From the NCBI GenBank assembly GCA_973895155.1, contig OZ316898.1, positions 13,578,001-13,642,000 of the forward strand: DNA of 64,000 nucleotides, read 5' to 3'. Below, piece after piece: positions 22,187 to 33,589 of the stretch. The DNA is from Marsupella aquatica (lineage: Eukaryota > Marchantiophyta). Below the pieces are notes generated by a model that was not told the DNA's origin, ran no database searches, and worked only from the letters and a program-made list of their open reading frames with translations. The first letter of the stretch is position 1. Each line of letters opens with the position of its first letter. The translations under genes and the position numbers were made by a program.

Positions 22187-22690
22187 ATGGTTTTGTTCAT
22201 TTGGGCAGGCTTTGGCACTGAACATTTTGAGTAAGGTTGGAGAGCGATAAGGTTTTCTAAGTGTGAACACTTTATATCTTTGTAGATGTATACCTCGCAC
22301 ACTTAATTTTGTGCTGTACATAGCATGATTTTGTCCATTTTGGCAACTTTGGCGCCAAGCATCTCTATATGGCAGGGGAGGAATAATGTTTTCTAAGTGT
22401 GATGAAGGGGTCTCTGTATGCATTGTGCACTAAGTGTACCATGCGTACATACTTTTGTGCTGTATACCTGGTTGTATAGGAGCATGGTTTTGTCCATTTC
22501 AGCAGGTTTGGCACCGAGCACCTTTGCAAGGTTGGGGTGAGATCATTTTTTCTAAATATGGGCTTTGAATACATTGTGCATGATGTGTATCATACATGCT
22601 TTCATCAAGTTTGGCTATCTTTGGTGCCAAGCATGTTTGTAAGGACAGGGAGGGTAATGCTGAGAAAATCAAAGTTTCCGCTAGGACGCC
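22187..22690. repeat. Diverged tandem repeat, about four copies of 120-160 bp
   Basis: Units begin with CATG(G/A)TTTTGT(C/T)CATTT at 22187, 22323 and 22483, with a partial unit near 22600. Each continues with TTGGC(A/G)CC(A/G)AGCA and a GTTTTCTAA(G/A)T segment. Copies are well diverged, so the array is old. Confidence 0.6.
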
Positions 22691-22852
22691 TCAAAGCCAA
22701 ACTGTGGCCAAAAGTTACGGATTTATGGTCCATCCTGTAACTCTGTTATGAGAACTAGTTAAGGAATTTTAAAATGGGAGGAGGTAGCATTGACCCTCCC
22801 CACAAGGCATGAGTTACAACCTCACCTTAGTCTCATAGCATGTGCCAGTTGT

Positions 22853-23190
22853 TGAGCATAGACGACATTCGCAACTGCAAGCCCAAGAACCATTCAACGC
22901 ACAAGAGTCGACATAGAGAGATACGTGGTTCACCTCCACATGAGGCTACGTCCACGAGAACACACAAGAGCTTTACTGCACTTTAGGCCGAACGACCATA
23001 CCAAGCATCCACAGCACAAGCTCTCCCTATCTCTCAACTAGCTCCGTAACAATGAGCCTAAGTTCCACCCAGGGTTTGGCTATATGCACAACAGCACTAT
23101 CGCTAACATTAGCTAAGTCCTAACCCGAGTTAGACTAACTGTGTTTAGCTCATGAGTCACAAGACTAGAGCAATATCTAACACCAGTTCC
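22853..23190 (-). repeat. Copia-type LTR fragment, copy 1
   Basis: Shares about 300 bases with 39429-39747. Both contain ACGTGGTTCACCTCCACATG followed by GGCTAC(G/A)TCCACG, a motif also found in the LTR of the copia element at 58841-58876. I take it as a solo or truncated LTR of a related copia family. Termini and target duplication are not clear. Confidence 0.55.
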
Positions 23191-24474
23191 CCTTCATTCT
23201 TGGTCAGCCTCCACCTCAAATGCAGTAGCCATCGCCACGTCAGGTGCAAAACTCACATGCATTGGATCGTAGCTTTCTGGATTACCAGATGTTGGCCTAA
23301 AGTTACGGGAAAGTTGTTGAGCCTACAAACTTTACTTATGGTAGCCAAAAATGGGCTCATGTAACTTTCATGGGAGTTCTATAACTCTTTTATTTAATTA
23401 TGGGAAGACATAATCGTGGTATGACCAAGTATTGAGGGTGACGCTCTAGTAGAGTAGAGCCCTTGACTATTCATTAATCCATGAGTCATTAGCTAACTTC
23501 TCTTGATATCATCACCCAATATCCCTTTCCCAAGGTTCTTGCAAAATATAATCTCAAATCAAAATAAAGCAAACAAACTCATTTCACACTTACCAGGAAA
23601 GAAATTGAAGACAAGTTAGGGAGTAGCCCACTCAGCAAGAGTACAATAATAGGGCATTGCAAAGCTTCATAGTCACCGATAATGGCTTCAGGGACTAAAC
23701 AAATGGCCACAATTTTTTCACATGGTTATGTATGAATGTTATTCACTAACCTCTACAACTACTTATAGTCGAGGCCTCTGACCAATCTTGATGACAAAAA
23801 GTTTATGGATTTAGGGTTTAAACCCTAAGTTTGGTCCTTAATGCCCTTTGCAATTTTTGTTGTTGGTATTTTTAAGGGCATTTATGGGAGCAAAATGCCC
23901 CGGTCAAGATCTGGAGCATCTCTTTTGGAAGATTCCCCTCTACTCCTACAAAAGTTGGGGAAAATAAAAATCTCTGAGGTCTTGAAGTGTAGTAAGGTAC
24001 TATTTCAGGAGCATTATGGGCAATAATAGCCCTCAAAACTCAAACTGAAGCTCTCTTTTTGGGGGGCATTACATCTCATACTGCTCTCTAATATAATGAG
24101 TACTTTAGAGTATACATAAAATTTTATGTCCATCAAGTTTTGAGGTTTGAGACCCCCTCTTGTGATCCTTGTCTTGTGTTGCTGAAGTTTACTGTTCCAT
24201 TTCATTTCTCTGCTACCTCCTCCACTGTACAGTAGTAAAGCACAAATTAATCTCATTTTGTAGCCTAAGTAGTTGTTGTGATGTAAAGAAGGGCAAGAAC
24301 TTGCTCAAGTACATTGCTCTTCCATCTCCACACCACCTGGTCTTCACTTGGAGCAATACAAGCAGGATCCTAGGATCTCTTGGTTCTAGGCTCATCCCCT
24401 GACTAGCCCACTTTGGGGCCCTGGCTGGTTTAACCCTCTTTCCCTTCTGGTCAGGGTCCCTGTCGGATCCCTAG

Positions 24475-24815
24475 GTATTGTCCCCTTGTCCCTACATAAA
24501 ATCGCATGCTCCAGAGGTCTGAGATCTGTGGGTATTGTCCCCTTGTGGCTTCCCTACATAAAATCGCATGCTCCAGAGATCTGAGATCTGTGGGTATTGT
24601 CCCCTTGTGGCTTCCCTACATAAAATTGCATGCAATATAGATCTTTGGGTATTGTCCCCTTGTGACTTCCCTACATAAAATAGCATGCTCCAGAGATCTC
24701 TCCGTATTGTCCCCTTGTGGCTTCTTTGCATAAAATAGCATGCTCCAGAGCTACCGGTCCCTGGGTATTGACCCCTTGTGGGGTACCCTACATAAAATAA
24801 CATGCCCAAGAGTTC
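24475..24815. repeat. Minisatellite, six copies of about 55-62 bp
   Basis: Each copy contains TATTGTCCCCTTGTG, CCCTACATAAAAT and GCATGCTCCAGAGATCT. Copies start near 24476, 24533, 24594, 24648, 24705 and 24765. The array creates a repetitive open frame on the minus strand that should not be read as a gene. Confidence 0.85.
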
Positions 24816-24832
24816 CTCTTTTGGATGGGCGT

Positions 24833-24944
24833 GGCCAAAAAGGAAAAAGTTGGTGTGATCTAAAGAATTGGATTGGCCTGCTTTCAAGGCCAAAAAGAAA
24901 AAAAGTTGGTGTGATCTAAAGAATTGGATGGGCCTGCTTTCAAG
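24833..24944. repeat. Tandem duplication of 55 bp
   Basis: Two nearly identical adjacent copies starting GGCCAAAAAG and containing AAGTTGGTGTGATCTAAAGA. The sequence after the second copy (CTCC..GGTCTTCACTTG, AGCAATACAAGCAG type) is itself a diverged repeat of 24314-24368. Confidence 0.8.
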
Positions 24945-25709
24945 GACATCGCTCCTCCATTTCCAGTTTTCCACACACATGGTCTTCACTTGTAGCGATA
25001 CAAGCAGCAACCGAGGGCGGCAGAGAGCAAGCAGACAGCGAAAAGGAGCAACGAAGGCAGTCGATTAACGATGCGAATGCTGTCCTCCAAAAAAAATGGT
25101 TGCTCAGAACAAGAAGGAGGCACGGCCTCTCCCTGCCAACGGATGTTCTTTTTCTCATGTAGAACCTTCACTCTATGCTCCGGAATAGTAGTGGGGTGGA
25201 TGGACTCCTGGTGAGGGGATCATCATCATTCTGCAACGAACGACGAGGTTTGTTGGTGAAGTGATCATCATTCTGAAACGAACGACGAGGTTTGTTCACA
25301 TCCTCCCATCACAATGACATGATGCAGAGGACAGATGCTCTTCAATGAGTAGGACGAGGACTTCAAACTTTTGGGGGCGATTGATAAGTGCCGTTCATGG
25401 TCTGGCGTCAGTGTGATCTCCCGTTCAGTCAGGTCAGGTAAGAGCAGTGTTTCGCAAGGCTGAAATCAAGGAGGAGCTGAAGCATTCGGAGTTGTGCAAC
25501 GTAATTCGGAGATGAACAGCGATTATTCCTTCAAGGACTTCTTCACAGTGTCACGCCGATGATGACTGTGATGTTCAGGCACCGCGAGGCTGCTAGCTTT
25601 ATTGGTCGACTATGATGTTCTGTTTCATGCTGCGGGCTGACTGAGATTGGTGTCGAAACGGTAAAGCAAGAAGAGCCGCTGCTGCCATAGTTGTAGTGCG
25701 TTAGTAGTA

Positions 25710-27494
25710 ATGGGGCGCAATTCGGAGATCCAGTGTGTGAGTATGCGCTTTATGGTGCTCATCCCTGTTCTCATTGTCATCTTCCCGTCGTCCTGGATCC
25801 CGTCGCTGTCGTCGTTCTCTTATCACGGTCTCTCGGATTCTGTAAGAGGTCTACTGGGCTGGAGTATTCGTCCGACAGCTGAGTTGATTGTAACGAATGG
25901 AGTCATTTGGACTGGTGATCAGCATTTGCCGTGGGCCACGTCGATGGCAATTTCGCAAGGGCGTCTCTTAAGGGTTGGGTCGGTGCTGGAGGTGCAGAGC
26001 ACAGCCGGTTCGCAGACTCAATACATGGATTTGGAGGGCAAATTTGTGTCACCAGGATTTATTGACTCACATGTGCATTTCATTCCTGGTGGCATTAAGC
26101 TGACTTACTTGGACATGCACAATGTCCGGAGCCCGCTTGAATTTATTGAAAAGGTTGAATCAGCAGTAAAAGCTTTAGAGGAAGGGGTCTGGCTCTATGG
26201 AGATAGCTGGGACCATTATAATTGGGGTGGAGAGCTTCCCACAGCTTCATGGATTGACTATCTCACACCTAAAAATCCGGTTTGGATGACACGTGTCGAT
26301 GGACACATGGGGCTTGCCAATTCGTATGCCTTGGCATTAGCTGGCATAGACGAAAGCACTGCTGAACCTGAGGGCGGAAATATTGTCCGAGGTGATGGTG
26401 GAGCTCCTACTGGACTGCTGGCAGAACAGGCTATGCGACTGGTGGTTCGAATCATCCCTGAACCTACGATTGAAGCTCGAAGGGAGGGGCTGGTCAAAGC
26501 TTGCAAGCTTGCACTGAGTCAAGGCATTACTTCAGTTACTGATTTTGGGTCTTATGTACCTGGAGCGTCAAAAGAGGGCCCCTGGACTGATCTGCATGAA
26601 GTCTTCCTCCAGAGTACTTCAGCCCTTTGTGCCAGAGTTTGTGCGTTTATGCCCCTTGAAACCTGGCCTCAAGTGGTAGAATTGATGGAAGAAAAGGGCC
26701 GAGTGCTCAATGACTGGGTCAGAATTGGTGGGGTGAAGGCCTTTGCGGATGGAACCCTAGGCTCTAGCACTGCATTCTTTCATGAGCCCTATGCAGACGA
26801 CATTAACAACCATGGGGGATTTGTGACAGATATGGATTGGATGAAAACGGCAATCATTGATGCTGACAAAGCAGGTCTTCAGGTTGCAATTCATACCATT
26901 GGTGATGCGGCGGTTGACCATTTGCTTTCAATTGTTGAAGCTGTGAACTCCAGTAATGGACATCGAGATCGGCGATTCAGGTTAGAGCATGTCCAACACC
27001 TGTCACCAGGAGGTCCTGCTCGTGTTGCAGCTAGTGGCATTATAGCCTCAGTCCAACCTGTGCATCTCTTAGGTGATGCGAAATACGCTAACAAAAAACT
27101 AGGAGAAGAAAGAGCAACGCAAGGATCCTATGCTTTCTCTTCAATGTTGGGAAATGGGACACGGCTGGTGTTCGGATCGGATTGGAATGTTGTGCCTCTG
27201 GATGCTCTGGCGGGAATGAAAGCAGCTGTGGACAGGACACCAGACGGTTGGAGTCGTCCGTGGATTGCCTCAGAATTAATTCCAATGGAGGTTGCGCTTA
27301 AGGGTTACACATCGGATGCAGCATATGCCAGTTTCATCGATGAAGATGTGGGTTCTTTGACTCCTGGAAAGTTTGCTGATTTTGTCATACTCTCTGGCAA
27401 TGTGCTTACATCATCTACTCATGCTATGCCTAAGGTTCTAGCCACCTATGTTGGGGGTGTGCTTGCCTACTCGACGGCATCACCCCCTTCATAA
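25710..27494 (+). CDS. LAF3-like metal-dependent amidohydrolase
   Basis: A single 594-codon frame. Amidohydrolase_3 (YtcJ-like) family, to which plant LAF3 (long after far-red 3) belongs. LAF3 affects phytochrome A signalling, but its substrate is unknown. A hydrophobic segment at residues 14-30 could be a signal anchor. Metal-site motifs are D-S-H-V-H-F (His121, His123), a candidate bridging Lys343 in G-G-V-K-A-F-A-D-G, His395 in A-I-H-T-I-G-D, the R-L-E-H-V-Q-H motif (His427) and Asp491 in F-G-S-D-W-N-V. All key residues are present, so the enzyme is probably active. The C terminus has the usual G-S-L-T-P-G-K-F-A-D-F-V-I-L urease-type strand. No intron interrupts the frame. Confidence 0.88.
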   Translation: MGRNSEIQCVSMRFMVLIPVLIVIFPSSWIPSLSSFSYHGLSDSVRGLLGWSIRPTAELIVTNGVIWTGDQHLPWATSMAISQGRLLRVGSVLEVQSTAGSQTQYMDLEGKFVSPGFIDSHVHFIPGGIKLTYLDMHNVRSPLEFIEKVESAVKALEEGVWLYGDSWDHYNWGGELPTASWIDYLTPKNPVWMTRVDGHMGLANSYALALAGIDESTAEPEGGNIVRGDGGAPTGLLAEQAMRLVVRIIPEPTIEARREGLVKACKLALSQGITSVTDFGSYVPGASKEGPWTDLHEVFLQSTSALCARVCAFMPLETWPQVVELMEEKGRVLNDWVRIGGVKAFADGTLGSSTAFFHEPYADDINNHGGFVTDMDWMKTAIIDADKAGLQVAIHTIGDAAVDHLLSIVEAVNSSNGHRDRRFRLEHVQHLSPGGPARVAASGIIASVQPVHLLGDAKYANKKLGEERATQGSYAFSSMLGNGTRLVFGSDWNVVPLDALAGMKAAVDRTPDGWSRPWIASELIPMEVALKGYTSDAAYASFIDEDVGSLTPGKFADFVILSGNVLTSSTHAMPKVLATYVGGVLAYSTASPPS

Positions 27495-28081
27495 CCACCA
27501 AACATAGTTTCATCCTCCACTGGGCCCGTATTCCAGAAGAGTTTTCTGTACCTCGTTGACAGCAAACTGTAGCCTTTCTGAGAGTGTTTGGTACTGAAAG
27601 CTTTCAAATGGGTTTTCCTTCCTTTCGGAGACATACCACTCTTTATTCCAGGGTGGTGAGTTGGATCGCAGCTGATGTCAATGATTGATATCATCTCCTA
27701 CAGAGTGCGGAAGTGGGAAAGAAAGGATAACTCTGTGCATACTATCAGCCTGCACAGGTATGGAGTTTGTCGGCTACGATTCCAGTCCAATGGCCGATTG
27801 TCAACAGTACTCGTTAGCATTGTGGGCACTAAGAACGACAAGTTCACATTGTCCCTGCCGTCAATTATTTGTAGGAGTGTGACCTAAGCTGGTCTGTTGG
27901 AATTTTCATCGCTGAGGCTCACATTTACGGCAGCAAAGATCCGAAAGCGCTGTCTTATGTAACACTGAGTCATTACTTCCCGAACCTTGTGCGCAGAGCC
28001 GACGGTTTTGCACTTCACTGCCTCCAAATTGCCTCGCAGTTTGGAGGTAAAACGAAAGTGACAACAGCAACAACATTGTAG

Positions 28082-28335
28082 CTCGATTTGCGTCAACAGG
28101 ATTTCTAATTCACGCCATGCATAGGCACTTTTCGTCAGGATTATGGTAAAACACAGCTTCTCTCGAAGGACAAAGGAAGAGCCATGAAAAAAAGGCTGGT
28201 CAAGACACTCGATTTGTTCGTCAACAGGATTTCTAATTCATGCCATGTATAGGCACTTTTCGTCGGGATTACGGTAAAACACAGCTTCTCTCGAAGGACA
28301 AAGGAAGAGCCATGAAAAAAGGCTGGTCAAGACAG
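28082..28335. repeat. Tandem duplication of about 127 bp
   Basis: Two adjacent copies starting CTCGATTTG and containing CAACAGGATTTCTAATTCA and GGACAAAGGAAGAGCCATGA, differing at only a few positions. The duplication is fairly recent. Confidence 0.85.
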
Positions 28336-28962
28336 GAGACGAGAAAGCTGAAAGAAAAAGCAAAATGATAGGGACCGACCTTGACCATTTATGTATTCTT
28401 CGGAGAGGAATGTAGATTTTACAAGTGAGAAACTGTACAGGAGACCCTCAACATTAGGGGACGCATGGTCTGACTAGTCCATAAGTTTGACTAGTTACAG
28501 GCTACGTGAGAAAATCTAGAACCTCAAGGTGATCCGGGGTATTCAAACAGAGTTCGCCCGTTGTCTGCGTCTGTCTACTGTGTGCGTACGTGAATCCTTT
28601 TCTTGCGGATCGTTCGCACTGTATGTATGTGTATATCTATGTGTGTCTATGCCCTTGACGCTATGAATTCCCGCTCCTATTTAGAGCCTGTAAAATGGAA
28701 ACCTCTGTAATTCCGTCTAATAATTTAGGTCCTGAGAATATGAAACTACTGTAACTCAAGGTGACTCATGCATGATGAACTGGACAATTTTAAATTAAAT
28801 CTAGTTTCTAAATTTGTCTACCTGGGCTGGTCACATCTGTCTGCATAGCAATCTTATGGACTTCTTTTTCAAAAATTCAAACTTGGGGTCGATGGGGAAT
28901 TATTCTACTTGGCTCCCCAGCTGAGCAGTCCCATGGACTTCTAACGAGAATTTGAAACCTTA

Positions 28963-29080
28963 AAATCTATGGAAATAATTTTACCGAACCTAAGGTACCT
29001 AGATATCATGCATGATGCCAAAAATCTATGGAAATAATTTTACCGAACCTAAGGTACCTAGATATCATGCATGATGCCAA
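28963..29080. repeat. Tandem duplication of 59 bp
   Basis: Two essentially identical copies starting AAATCTATGGAAATAATTTT and ending CATGCATGATGCCA. The near identity points to a very recent event or to an assembly artefact. Confidence 0.85.
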
Positions 29081-29377
29081 ATTTTTTACATCCCGACCTT
29101 CTTGAAGGAGGTGGTTCCATAGCAAGAAGACAAGTAGGTAGATTGATTCCGAGATTATTGAGAGGGAACTCTAGTACTCCTGCTCTGGTGTGCGCTTCTC
29201 TAAATCTGACAAGGAGAGTAGTGGGCTTAATCCTAGAATTTTCTGGCACCAGAATAATGAAATTCGCCAAGGTGGGGTTGATCATCATCAGCACCTAGCA
29301 GACGGTCAGACCAGCCTGCCCGCTACCCGATGAGAAGGAGAAATCTGTTGCGGGGCCCCTGCTCTGGTCTGCTAAGC

Positions 29378-31218
29378 TCATCTCATGGCTGTAGCAGGTG
29401 CTCGTAGCTCCGCTTGCCCATGAGCAAAATGGCATCTGTCAGCAAATGTGCAAGTTCCTTGGACAAAATTCTCACACATCTTGGTCTTGAAGTTGTGGGA
29501 GCCCAGAGCTGCAGCCTTTGGAGCCACCATCTCTCTGTTCTGCAGAAACTGTCTGACCATCTCGCTAGCACTCTCTATTTGCTCCAACGAACCCTCCATT
29601 TCCACATTCCTCATGTTAGGATCGGTCTCGTGCTCTCGAATGGATAGCTTGGCTCCCGTAAGCCGACTAATTTGTTTCACATTAGAGCCTGCTTTGCCAA
29701 TGATGGCCCCAGCGAACACAGCTTCGATGCTGATCTTGGTGGTTGATGTGGCTCCAAATCCAGATGTAGTTACGCCAGGTGGCGTGGGCTCTCCATAGTA
29801 AAGAGCAGACGCCACAGTAGGCGAAATGTAGGATGGTGGAGCAATTCCGACATGGCCATTGGTGTATGTCCCCGAGTGAGCTCCTGCTATCTGCCCTGAA
29901 TAGTCCACAACGGGGTTTGAACGGCCATTCGCACCACTACTACCCCCACCACGTGTGTTGGAAGGCCGCAGATCACTCTCCCCGTGCGCAAAATGGCATT
30001 TCTCCCCAAAGCGACATCCCTCGGGAGTGTTGTAACGATTACAGAGGCGCGTTTTGTATCCTCCCACGGTGACACTGGGATCTGTACTCGCGACGGCTCC
30101 TGGTACACTTTGAGGTTGGCCCAGGATGTTAGGAACACCTCCTATTCCACTGCCATTGCCCAGAATGTTCCGCACTCCACCTGCAGTCAGATTGGAGGCG
30201 CTCACGTTGGACAAGGGCGCCAAACCCAAAGATACGATCCCACCAGGCACATAATGCAAGAAATGGCAGCCTTCACCATACGGACATCCAGAAGTGCTGT
30301 CAGAAAGCCCCGGCCCGAACCCAAAAACAAAGGTAAGCCATCACAGCCTCAAATCTATACACGGTTACGCAGCAGCAATTGAGGAATGAATGCAGGTTGA
30401 GAATCTCATCTGAATCATCATCTTCCGTTCTACCGAACAGTACTAAACGACGTACGAAACCGTTTAAAATTAATTCACCCACCCAGTACCATCTTTGTCC
30501 GCTGCAGATCATACTCGCATGATGGATTGAGATGGTCATTCACACAGCATTGCAAAAACAAAACCAAAATCGAACCGAACTGAACTGGACCAAATAAAAT
30601 CTGAATGCAAGAATGCAACACAAACCTGAAAAACTTGGTGCATGGCTTAGTTTTGCTACCCAGTGCCGAACCAAGCATTCCGAAGTCATCTGCAACCACT
30701 GCACCGCACCCACCCAGACACACGTTCCGCTACATTACTCTCAGAGTGAGACAAAGAAGAAGAAAAATAAAAGAATACGAAAGAACGGAGAAGAACTTGC
30801 CGCAATGGCCCCACACCCCTCCTCCCTCCACACACGCAGGCACGCACGTGCAACGACAAATAATCATTCACCCGAAAATTAGTTTCGTCCATCGCGCGAG
30901 CAGATTGGACCGGTACCCACCAGTTATGGGTTGAGCAACTGCAGCATTTGCATATTGGTGAATTTGTTGATGATCTACAGCCACAACTCCATTTTGGTAC
31001 CCGTTTGCTCCGGCTACTACTGTTTGCTGTTGCTGCGTCTGTTGTTGTTGTTGTTGTTGCTGTTGTTGTTGTTGCAGAGCATTCTGATTCCCGTTCGCTT
31101 GCTGCTGCTGCAGTTGTTGATGTTGCTGATATTGCTGGTGCTGCTGATATTGCTGATGATGCTGCTGTAGAGCTTCGTATGGCCGAGCCTTCTTCTGCGG
31201 AGGCTCGTACGTTGCCAT
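29378..31218 (-). CDS. KH-domain CCCH zinc-finger RNA-binding protein (KHZ type)
   Basis: Three exons, 30921-31218, 30626-30689 and 29378-30296, with phase-consistent GT-AG junctions, encode about 426 aa. Residues 15-75 are Gln-rich (CAA/CAG tracts). The first CCCH finger (C116-C125-C131-H135) spans intron 2. A second lies at 206-225 (R-L-C-N-R-Y), a KH domain at about 307-374 with its RNA-contacting G-K-A-G loop at 321-324, and a third CCCH finger at about 395-413 (K-M-C-E-N-F). The order finger-finger-KH-finger matches plant KHZ1/KHZ2-type proteins. Those bind RNA and, in Arabidopsis, affect flowering and senescence; function here is inferred from the family. The basic K-K-A-R-P near the N terminus may be a nuclear signal. 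Confidence 0.9.
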
Positions 31219-32226
31219 TTATCTATCCTCGCCTCTCTCTCTCCCTCCCTCCCTCCCCTGCTCCGTCCTTCCTCTGTCTCTCCTTCCTCTGTCCTTCCAC
31301 CCTTACCCTCCCTCCCTCCCTCCCTTCGGACAGGAAAAGAATCCAAGCTCTCCCCTCTACCAATTCGTCCTCTACCAGCCAACAGCCACCCGGCCAAGCC
31401 AGCACGCGAGCCAGCCAGCCAGCCAGCCCGCCCCGCCCCGCCCGCCCGCCAAGAAAATCTTCCTGAATTATCGCAAACTCACTTGTCCTCGAGTACACGA
31501 GCAACCCGGCCACCAGCCAGCGAATTGCACAGCTGCTGTCCTTCCTCGCCACTCCTCCAAACAAACGGTTTTCAAGAATCCCCGAGCTCTCTCACTCGCG
31601 TGATTTGCATGCTCATCCTCGTCCCTCACTGGCTCCCCGTCGCCTCTGTACTCCCAGCACTCTCTTCCCCTCAATCCATCATTTCTTCTTCATCACTCCT
31701 CGACCTCTTCTTCCACACCAAAGCACCGCAACTCAACTCAACTCAACCCAACTCAACGCTACGCAACGCACGGCAAAGCTTACGACTACCGTGGAAGAAG
31801 AAGAAGAAGAAGATCATGAGCGCAATTCAAAGATCAATTTCTTTGGTGCGCACCTCAGACGACGACGACGACGACGAGCAATGTGCGGAATCCTCCACGG
31901 TCTCTCTCCCCCCAATTTCCGCGCCATAGAAGAGCATGCGTCTCGACCCCGTCCGCCTTTCTCTGTGGGATAGCGCCCTCGACTCCCATTCCGTGCCTCC
32001 CATTCCCGCCACTGTAACGAGCGCCCCGCGAATCTTCGCGAATCTTCCGTTCTTGTGCACTCTACGCTGCGGGCCGGCGGTTCTCGTAACCAAAGGGGGC
32101 AGTTAGAAACTAACCATTCGAGAGCGGTGAATCTTTGCGCTGGCGGGTAGAACACTACTCGTCTCGTAAATTTTTTTATTTGCCTCCGCCTCACGATTTG
32201 TGAGTTTCTGTTCTCTCCGCTCGAAA
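31219..32226. other. 5' region of the KH/CCCH gene, microsatellite-rich
   Basis: Promoter and 5' UTR of the minus-strand gene. Contains pyrimidine-rich CTCC/CCTC runs (31230-31325), AGCC and CCGCC runs (about 31405-31450), a GAA/AAG run (31793-31815) and a GAC/ACG run (31859-31877). Long pyrimidine tracts are common in plant 5' UTRs. Open frames crossing these runs are low-complexity artefacts. Confidence 0.6.
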
Positions 32227-33070
32227 CCTGTCTGCTCCCCCCTCTTGTTGCCTAATCTCCGATACGTGCATGCGTTAGTGCTGATTACGGTTAGCCGCTG
32301 TGATTCCGCTTTCCACCGTGATCTCGGATCGCGTTTGCTGGACTCTGATCGCATTTGGCAGAGATTGGACTCTGAGTGTTCTGAAATTCGAGCTTCCGAC
32401 GTCGTTTTGGACCGGTTTTGCCTGGTCGCAAAACCTGTCTGCTCCCCCTCTTGTTGCCTCCTCACCGAGAGCTGCAATGGAGCTGATTAGGGGCAGTGCT
32501 CTTTCATTCTGCTTTCCATCGTGGGTTCGGATCGCGTTTGCTGGAGTCTGATCGCATTTGGCAGAGATTACAGTCCCGTCTATAATTCCAGTTTCTAACG
32601 TTTCGGAGTCGTAATTATGGGAAAGAGTCTGACCGCAAAACCGGTCCGCACCATCTTGTGCCTAGTCATGGAGTGATCGATGGTGCGCAGACAGAACTGC
32701 ATTAATGTAATCCCGCTTCCAATGTGGTTTCGGATCGCATTTGGTGGAGATTACGGTCAGGCAGGTCTACAAAACTCCGATTTCTATCGTCGTTTTAGAG
32801 TGGAAATTCTGCGAAAGAGCCTGACCGCAAAACCTGTCTGATTGGATCGCAAAACCTGCCTGCCCCTTTCTTGGCTAATCACCGAGTGATTGATCATGCA
32901 TAGAGCTGCAATAGAGCTGATTACGGTTTGTTCGGTCCTTCCGATTTTTTTTCCAACGTGGTTTCTGAGCGTCAGGCGACAGAGTCTGATCGCATTTGGG
33001 GGGCTACCGCTTTGGAGTGGTAATCAAGCGAAAGAGTCTGATCGCATGTGGCGGGCTTACGGCTAGTATT
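32227..33070. repeat. Diverged tandem repeat of about 207 bp, four copies
   Basis: Landmark AAACCTGTCTGCTCCCCC/AAACCGGTCCGCACC/AAACCTGCCTGCCCC recurs near 32227, 32434, 32637 and 32851, that is, every 203-214 bases. Each unit also contains a TCGCATTTGG(C/T)(A/G)GAGATTA-type segment. No coding signal. The array lies about 1-1.9 kb upstream of the KH/CCCH start codon. Confidence 0.7.
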
Positions 33071-33589
33071 ATCTTTCCAGTTTCCACTGTGCTTTCGTAG
33101 TGTGATTGTATTATCTATTTAAGTGGGTATGAGGGGAGGAGGACTGCTGGCATTTGGTTAATTTCCACTGGCGGTGATTGCTCTTGATCTTTCTGTTCTG
33201 TTCTACTCAACTCGGTGGCCACTGCTGAACAAATTGAGTCGATAGGCCAGGACGCTGGGTTGATGCCTTTACATCTGGTAAACAAACATTCAAGGTCTCC
33301 ATTCATAGTACAGATCAATCATGTTGTTCTCTTCCTTCCTTCAAACGGCAAAGACCGGTCGTCACAGCAGTTTCTGGGGGAAGCCATGGTCAACAATTAG
33401 AGTCGCGCGGACTCGTACGTATCGCAATCACTGGCAATTTGTTCAAGGCTAGAGTTTCACGTAAAAGAACGAGCACTATTACGACAGCGCAGGGCTGCCA
33501 TCGGCATGATGATTCCTAGCATTCTCTTTCGCTGGCCTGCCCCACCAAAATGCCTCTTTAGTCATGCTGCCATCATTAGTTTTTCTGGC

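Larger units (their letters stand above)
21516..25709. other. 4.2-kb repeat-rich spacer between ALG9 and the amidohydrolase gene
   Basis: Divergent promoters at both ends. Contains several tandem arrays and a copia-type LTR fragment (listed separately). A 44-base unit (ATCATCATTCTG..GAACGACGAGG) is repeated at 25221 and 25265, shortly upstream of the amidohydrolase gene. No open frame with a recognisable domain was found. Confidence 0.6.
27495..29377. other. Convergent spacer between the amidohydrolase and KH/CCCH genes
   Basis: Holds both 3' ends. Two tandem duplications (28082-28335 and 28963-29080) are listed separately. Short frames at 27675-27887 and 29071-29298 have no recognisable signature. 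Confidence 0.5.

Noticed and set aside
24475-24815. Possible CRISPR-like array
   Set aside because: Units are contiguous and diverged, with no constant repeat plus unique spacer pattern. The context is a plant nuclear genome.
24492-25010. 172-aa minus-strand ORF with repeated peptide units
   Set aside because: It is created by the 55-62 bp minisatellite. There is no start context or domain, and repeats vary as DNA rather than as protein.
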